Below, one piece after another: positions 60,317-64,000 of a DNA stretch of 64,000 nt. Source of the stretch: Frateuria_A sp051900415 (GTDB lineage: Bacteria > Pseudomonadota > Gammaproteobacteria > Xanthomonadales > Rhodanobacteraceae); the NCBI RefSeq assembly GCF_051900415.1, contig NZ_JBHZGL010000002.1, positions 310,001 to 374,000 of the forward strand, read 5' to 3'. Position 1 is the first letter of the stretch. The number at the start of each line of letters is the position of its first letter. The notes below the pieces were generated by a model. The model saw only the letters and a list, made by a program, of their open reading frames with translations, was not told where the DNA came from and made no database searches. The translations under genes were made by a program, and so were the position numbers.

Positions 60317-60363
60317 CAGCGCACCTCCCGGCCGGAGGTGGCGATACGAATGAACTTGGACAT
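60316..60363 (-). CDS. Candidate 15-aa leader peptide coupled to ribE
   Basis: ATG at 60363 with GGAG about 9 nt upstream, encoding MSKFIRIATSGREVR. Its TGA overlaps the ribE ATG (TGATG). It lies wholly between the FMN riboswitch and ribE. Translation of this frame would open the hairpin covering the ribE ribosome site. No homology can be checked; support is the ribosome site, the overlap and the hairpin. Confidence 0.5.
   Translation of the reverse strand: MSKFIRIATSGREVR
60322..60340 (-). promoter_or_regulatory. Hairpin sequestering the ribE ribosome binding site
   Basis: On the minus strand CACCTCC pairs perfectly with GGAGGTG (7 bp) around a 5-nt GGCCG loop. The GGAGG strand is the ribE Shine-Dalgarno, 7 nt before its ATG. 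The hairpin lies inside the leader ORF. Confidence 0.65.
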
Positions 60364-60395
60364 GAAACGTTCTCCGTGGACTGAACTGAGAACGC

Positions 60396-60427
60396 CCCAA
60401 GGCATGAGGCCCACGCACGGCCTTGGG
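60396..60427 (-). promoter_or_regulatory. Stem-loop between riboswitch and ribE
   Basis: CCCAAGGC pairs with GCCTTGGG (8 bp) around a 16-nt loop. No U-tract follows, so it is not a standard intrinsic terminator. It may be part of the riboswitch expression platform (inference). Confidence 0.45.
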
Positions 60428-60445
60428 AGCCATGCGCGCGACCGT

Positions 60446-60583
60446 CTTCTTTCATCCGGACTGTGACCGTCGGCTCCGGCATTCGACCGGATCTGCTGAC
60501 CTTCCGCCGAGGCGGAAGCGCTCGCGGGCTCGTTTCTTGCGAAACCTACCGCCGGTGGGGAATTTCGCCCCGCCCTGAAGACG
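60446..60583 (-). ncRNA. FMN riboswitch (RFN element)
   Basis: On the minus strand the element starts GTCTTCAGGGCGGGG and contains the conserved GAAATTCCCCACCGGCGGTA core and CCGACGGTCACAGTCCGGAT. It closes with GATGAAAGAAGAC, complementary to its 5' end (P1 stem). These are the RFN signatures. It lies 130 nt upstream of ribE and after ribD, so it should control ribE and the genes after it (ribB, perhaps ldcA, ribH, nusB) but not ribD. Confidence 0.95.
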
Positions 60584-60628
60584 CGATTGCCGGCCAGGCC
60601 GGCGGGCGAAGTCTAGCATCGAGGTTTC

Positions 60629-60700
60629 TGTAGGAGCGCCCTTGGGCGCGACCGCGCGGCACGACGTCGCATGGCGGTCGCGCCCAAGGGCGCTCCTACA
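60629..60700. repeat. R1 palindrome forming the 3' end of ribD
   Basis: TGTAGGAGCGCCCTTGGGCG arm and the complementary arm ending AGGGCGCTCCTACA. On the minus strand the TAG in the right arm (60698-60696) is the ribD stop. It separates ribD from the FMN riboswitch. Confidence 0.92.
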
Positions 60701-61892
60701 TTCCAGGCCGCAGCCGAAGGCGGATGTCCTCGCCGACCATCCGGCGGTCCAGCGTCCTCAGCTGCCAGCGATCGGCCATCCGCGCCAGCGGCGGCAAGCC
60801 CAACAACGGGCGCGCCGTGTCGCCGAGCAACACGGGTGCGATATACAGCAGCAGTTCGTCGGCCAGGCCGGCCGCCAGCAGCGCCCCGCACAAAGTGGGA
60901 CCGGCTTCGACGTGCAGTTCGTTGATGTCGCGGCGGGCGAGCTCGGCGAGTGCGGTCTGCAGGTCAAGACGGCCGGCGCCTTCGGGCAGCGACACGCGAT
61001 CGATCGGCTCGAGATGAACCGGAACGGATGCATCGGACGCGTGCATCAGCAAGGTTGGCGCGACCGGTGCAAGCACATGGCTGCCGGCGGGCGTGCGTAG
61101 TTGGCGGTCGAGAATCACGCGCAGTGGTGCTACCGGGGCAAAGGCCTCCCCCTCTCCCCAACCCTCTTCCCCGACGGGGCCGGGGGAGAGGGAGTTGTTC
61201 CCTGCCCCGACCGTCTGCGCGGAAAATTGGGAGCTGTGTGCGCCTTCCTGCAAACGCACGGTGAGGCGCGGGTTGTCGGCCAGCACCGTGCCGCTGCCGG
61301 TGAGGATCGCCGAACTGCGCGCACGCCAGCGCTGCACGTCCGCCCGCGCGGCTTCGCCGGTGATCCATTTCGATTCGCCATCGGCCAGCGCAGTGCGGCC
61401 ATCGAGGCTCATCGCCAGTTTGACCCGCACCCACGGACGCCCACGTTCGATGCGGCTGAAGAACCCGATGTTGAGCTCCCGCGACTCCTCCCGCAGCAGG
61501 CCCGTGTCCACCGTGATGCCCGCCGCGCGCAGTTTCTCCATCCCGCGCCCGGCCACCTGCGCGAACGGATCCTCCGCGGCTATCACCACCCGCGCCACGC
61601 CGGCAGCCACCAGCGCATCGGCGCACGGCGGCGTGCGGCCGAAATGCGCACAGGGCTCCAGCGTCACGTAGGCGGTCGCGCCACGCGCCTCCTCGCCAGC
61701 CTCGCGCAACGCGAACACCTCCGCATGCGGCCCACCCGCACGCCGGTGCCAGCCGGTCCCCACCACCCGTTCGCCGTGCGCGATCACGCACCCCACGCGC
61801 GGGTTGGGCTGCGTGGTGTAGAGCCCGCGCTCGGCCAGGCGCAACGCATGCGCCATGCGCTGATGGTCAATGCTGGAGAACGCTTCGGTCAT
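60696..61892 (-). CDS. ribD: Bifunctional riboflavin deaminase/reductase RibD (with repeat insertion)
   Basis: 398 residues. The N-terminal deaminase domain has the zinc ligands H56 (GPHAEVF), C81 and C90 (LEPCAHFGRTPPC). The C-terminal reductase domain begins near 150 (WVRVKLAMSLDGRTAL) with ILTGSGTVLADNPRLTVRL and the C-terminal ELHVEAGPTLCGALLAAGLADELLLY. Between LTVRLQE and PLRVILDRQL about 38 extra residues (216-253) are encoded by an R2 repeat and flanking DNA, in frame. The length exceeds the usual 360-370 by that amount. Function probably persists if the insert forms a surface loop (inference). Confidence 0.94.
   Translation of the reverse strand: MTEAFSSIDHQRMAHALRLAERGLYTTQPNPRVGCVIAHGERVVGTGWHRRAGGPHAEVFALREAGEEARGATAYVTLEPCAHFGRTPPCADALVAAGVARVVIAAEDPFAQVAGRGMEKLRAAGITVDTGLLREESRELNIGFFSRIERGRPWVRVKLAMSLDGRTALADGESKWITGEAARADVQRWRARSSAILTGSGTVLADNPRLTVRLQEGAHSSQFSAQTVGAGNNSLSPGPVGEEGWGEGEAFAPVAPLRVILDRQLRTPAGSHVLAPVAPTLLMHASDASVPVHLEPIDRVSLPEGAGRLDLQTALAELARRDINELHVEAGPTLCGALLAAGLADELLLYIAPVLLGDTARPLLGLPPLARMADRWQLRTLDRRMVGEDIRLRLRPGM
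61148..61193. repeat. R2 palindrome inside the ribD coding sequence
   Basis: CCCCCTCTCCCCAACC, then CTCTTCCCCGACGGGGCCGG and GGGAGAGGGA: an R2 core with its typical CCAACCCTC flank. It is translated on the minus strand as SLSPGPVGEEGWGEGEA. Confidence 0.85.
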
Positions 61893-61904
61893 GGCGTCGC
61901 TATC

Positions 61905-61968
61905 GTAGGGTGGGCTTCAGCCCACCGCTTCCTCCGCATCAGAGCCGGCGGGCTGAAGCCCACCCTAC
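61905..61968. repeat. R3 palindrome between nrdR and ribD
   Basis: CGTAGGGTGGGCTTCAGCCC arm and the complementary arm GGGCTGAAGCCCACCCTAC. It occupies most of the 88-nt gap between the nrdR stop and the ribD start. Confidence 0.9.
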
Positions 61969-61980
61969 TTCGGTCCGCGC

Positions 61981-62493
61981 TTACTTGGCAGGCCGCTTAC
62001 CGCCACCGAGCAACGGCAGCTGCAGGCCGTCAAGTCCCGGCAGGTCGCGCTCGAGCTTCTCGATTTCCTCGCGGAACGCCTGCACGTCCTCGAACTTCCG
62101 GTACACCGAGGCAAAGCGTACGTAGGCCACTTGGTCGAGCTTCTTTAACTCGCGCATCACCAGCTCGCCGACCTGGCGCGAAGGCACTTCGCGCTCGCCG
62201 CTGCGGCGCAGGTCGTTGATGATCTCGCGCACTGCGTTGTCGACATCGTGGCTCGCCACCGGTCGCTTCTGCAGCGCGCGATCGAAACTGGTGCGCAGCT
62301 TGCGCTCGTCGAACGCTTCGCGCCGCTCACCACTCTTGACGATCGCCGGCAGCTTCAGCTCCGCGGTCTCGAATGTATTGAAGCGCTCGCCACACTGGGG
62401 GCACTCGCGACGACGGCGCACGGTGGCGCCGTCCTCGGTCAGCCGCGAGTCGATCACGCGGGTGTCTTCGTGTTGGCAGAAGGGGCAGTGCAT
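61981..62493 (-). CDS. nrdR: Transcriptional repressor NrdR
   Basis: Represses ribonucleotide reductase genes in response to bound (d)ATP. 170 residues. The N-terminal zinc ribbon has C3, C6, C31 and C34 (MHCPFCQ and CPQCGERF), with RLTEDGATVRRRRE between them. The ATP-cone domain follows (LPAIVKSGERREAFDERKLRTSFDRAL ... YVRFASVYRKFEDVQAF). The 10-nt gap after glyA and the glyA-nrdR-ribD order are conserved among relatives. Confidence 0.97.
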   Translation of the reverse strand: MHCPFCQHEDTRVIDSRLTEDGATVRRRRECPQCGERFNTFETAELKLPAIVKSGERREAFDERKLRTSFDRALQKRPVASHDVDNAVREIINDLRRSGEREVPSRQVGELVMRELKKLDQVAYVRFASVYRKFEDVQAFREEIEKLERDLPGLDGLQLPLLGGGKRPAK

Positions 62494-62503
62494 CCGGTGC
62501 GGA

Positions 62504-63772
62504 TCAGCCGTAGACCGGGAACTTCTTGCACTGTGCCTCGACCTTCCCGCGCACCGTGGCGATCACCGCCTCGTCGCCCGGCGCATCGAGCACGTCGCAC
62601 AGCCAGTTGGCGAGATCCACGCAGTCGGCTTCCTTGTAGCCACGGGTGGTGACGGCGGGGGTGCCCACGCGCAGGCCCGAGGTGACGAAGGGCTTCTGCG
62701 GGTCGTTCGGCACGGCGTTCTTGTTGACCGTGATGTGCGCCTTGCCCAGCGCCGCTTCGGCGTCCTTGCCGGTGACGCCCTTGCCGATCATGTCGACCAG
62801 CATCAGGTGGTTCTCGGTGCCGCCGGAAACGATCTTGTAGCCGCGCTGGATGATGGTCTTGGCCATCGCCTGCGCGTTCTTGACCACCTGCTGCTGGTAC
62901 GCCTTGAAGTCCGGCTCCAACGCTTCCTTGAAAGCGACCGCCTTGGCCGCGATCACGTGCATCAGCGGGCCGCCCTGGATGCCCGGGAAGACGATCGACT
63001 GCAGCTTTTTCTCGATCTCCTCGCCCGCCTCGCCCATCGCGTCGCGGTTGGCGACGATGATGCCGCCGCGCGGGCCGCGCAGGGTCTTGTGGGTGGTCGA
63101 GGTGACCACGTGCGCGTGCGGCAGCGGACTGGGATACACACCGGCGGCGACCAGGCCGGCCACGTGCGCCATGTCGACGAAGAAGATCGCGCCGACCGAG
63201 TCGGCGATCTCGCGCATGCGCTTCCAGTCGACCACCTGCGAATAGGCGGAGAAGCCGCCCACCAGCATCTTCGGCTTGTGCTCGTTGGCCAGGCGCTGGA
63301 CTTCGTCATAGTCGATCAGGCCCGCGTCGTTGACGCCGTACTGCACGGCGTTGAACAGCTTGCCGGAGATGTTCACCTTGGCGCCGTGGGTGAGGTGGCC
63401 GCCGTGCGCCAGCGACATGCCCAGGATGGTGTCGCCGGGCGAGAGCAGCGCCAGGTACACCGCCTGGTTGGCCTGCGAGCCCGAATGCGGCTGCACGTTG
63501 GCGTAGGTGGCGCCGAACAGCTGCTTGACGCGGTCCAGCGCCAGGCGCTCGGCCACGTCCACGTACTCGCAACCGCCGTAGTAGCGCTTGCCCGGGTAAC
63601 CTTCGGCGTACTTGTTGGTCAGCACCGAGCCCTGCGCCTCCATCACGCGCGGGCTGGCGTAGTTCTCCGAGGCGATCAGCTCGACGTGGTCCTCCTGGCG
63701 ACGTGCTTCGTCGGCGATGGCCTTGGCCAGCTCAGGGTCGAAACCTTCGATCGTGCAATCCTTCGGGAACAT
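62504..63772 (-). CDS. glyA: Serine hydroxymethyltransferase
   Basis: PLP enzyme that interconverts serine and glycine with tetrahydrofolate and supplies one-carbon units. 422 residues. LIASENYASPRVMEAQGS, LTNKYAEGYPGKRYYGG, HGGHLTHG, FVDMAHVAGLVA and TTHKTLRGPRGG with the PLP lysine K229 are in standard positions. The start at 63772 matches the conserved MFPKDCTIEGFDPEL. Upstream in-frame codons to 63871 lack homology. The 137-nt gap to the next, divergent gene shows no clear riboswitch. Confidence 0.98.
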   Translation of the reverse strand: MFPKDCTIEGFDPELAKAIADEARRQEDHVELIASENYASPRVMEAQGSVLTNKYAEGYPGKRYYGGCEYVDVAERLALDRVKQLFGATYANVQPHSGSQANQAVYLALLSPGDTILGMSLAHGGHLTHGAKVNISGKLFNAVQYGVNDAGLIDYDEVQRLANEHKPKMLVGGFSAYSQVVDWKRMREIADSVGAIFFVDMAHVAGLVAAGVYPSPLPHAHVVTSTTHKTLRGPRGGIIVANRDAMGEAGEEIEKKLQSIVFPGIQGGPLMHVIAAKAVAFKEALEPDFKAYQQQVVKNAQAMAKTIIQRGYKIVSGGTENHLMLVDMIGKGVTGKDAEAALGKAHITVNKNAVPNDPQKPFVTSGLRVGTPAVTTRGYKEADCVDLANWLCDVLDAPGDEAVIATVRGKVEAQCKKFPVYG

Positions 63773-63909
63773 GCGTCGCCTCGGTGGTCGGGTGCGGGGG
63801 ATAAGCCGAAAAGTGTAGTCCTCGCAGGGGTTGGCGGCCACTAGGCATGCTTGCGGCAAGGTTGCGTACATCGTACCGTACGCCGCACGCTAACCATGGA
63901 GCTCTCCCG

Positions 63910-64000
63910 ATGGCTGTTCGCACACGTGCCGCGCGCCCATCTCTCGCACGCCGCCTGCGCGGCCTGCTCGCAGCCGCACTGCTGTCGATCCCGTTGGCGC
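63910..64000 (+). CDS. Start of an exported protein (continues beyond window)
   Basis: ATG 63910 with GGAG 8 nt upstream opens a frame of 30 codons that is still open at the window edge. It encodes MAVRTRAARPSLARRLRGLL followed by AAALLSIPLA: a basic n-region, then a hydrophobic stretch, as in a signal peptide or membrane anchor. The overlapping frame from ATG 63896 lacks this pattern. The product cannot be identified from 30 residues. Confidence 0.55.
   Translation, partial: MAVRTRAARPSLARRLRGLLAAALLSIPLA

Noticed and set aside
409..62000. CRISPR array from the many short repeats
   Set aside because: Repeats are dispersed palindromes, not regularly spaced direct repeats with unique spacers, and no cas gene is present.
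63773..63909. Glycine riboswitch or other leader upstream of glyA
   Set aside because: The 137-nt divergent gap shows no recognisable aptamer core or conserved stem arrangement.

Overview
The window is GC-rich and densely coded, and looks like chromosome of a gammaproteobacterium of the order Xanthomonadales (Lysobacterales), most likely Rhodanobacteraceae (Dyella/Rhodanobacter/Frateuria-like). That placement is inferred from gene order (frr-uppS-cdsA-dxr-rseP-bamA-lpxD-fabZ-lpxA-lpxB-rnhB-dnaE-accA without skp), from the protein sequences, and from abundant short extragenic palindromes. No tRNA, rRNA, CRISPR array or insertion-sequence transposase was seen.

Layout. (1) 1-17.0 kb, plus strand: envelope and lipid biogenesis (frr end, uppS, cdsA, dxr, rseP, bamA, then lpxD-fabZ-lpxA-lpxB), followed by rnhB, a 67-aa unknown, dnaE and accA. 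A strong intrinsic terminator follows bamA. (2) 17-24 kb: a VOC protein, an NYN-domain protein overlapping tilS, xseB overlapping ispA, a DUF4870 protein and pmbA on the minus strand, then DUF1653 and darP on the plus strand, then about 690 bp of repeat-rich non-coding DNA. (3) 24.5-27.4 kb, minus strand: a ThrE-type exporter, NfeD-like protein and QmcA. (4) 27.5-51.9 kb, minus strand: a 24-kb cluster, the most unusual part of the window. In transcription order it holds one periplasmic adaptor (HlyD/MacA type), one ABC ATPase, seven consecutive pairs of MacB/FtsX-type permeases (14 genes, each pair an A-type followed by a B-type), a sigma-54-dependent response regulator, a small exported protein and a histidine kinase. 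A near-consensus sigma-54 (-24/-12) promoter lies 25 nt upstream of the adaptor gene, and six TGTCCG half-sites lie about 90-140 bp upstream of its inferred start. The cluster therefore seems to carry its own sigma-54 control circuit. (5) 51.9-52.9 kb: non-coding DNA dominated by a roughly 560-bp inverted repeat. (6) 52.9-63.8 kb, minus strand: an aldo/keto reductase, pgpA, thiL, nusB, ribH, ldcA, ribB (RibBA-like with a degenerate second domain), ribE under an FMN riboswitch, ribD, nrdR and glyA. A small plus-strand gene for an exported NTF2/lumazine-binding-like protein sits between nusB and thiL. The last 91 bases open a new plus-strand gene with a signal peptide.

Repeats. At least five families of short palindromes fill the gaps. 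They are named here R1 (TGTAGGAGCG ends), R2 (CCCTCTCCCC cores), R3 (GTAGGGTGGGC), R4 (CCCATCCGCC) and R5 (ACTTTCTTTG). Four genes use the TAG inside an R1 element as their stop codon. One R2 core is inserted in frame inside ribD. R2 elements sit between the permease pairs but never inside a pair.

Working hypothesis for the permease cluster (inference): one ATPase and one adaptor serve seven alternative heterodimeric permeases whose membrane parts are conserved and whose periplasmic domains differ. The kinase and sigma-54 regulator would switch on export or resistance to envelope-active compounds. Substrate and trigger cannot be read from the sequence.
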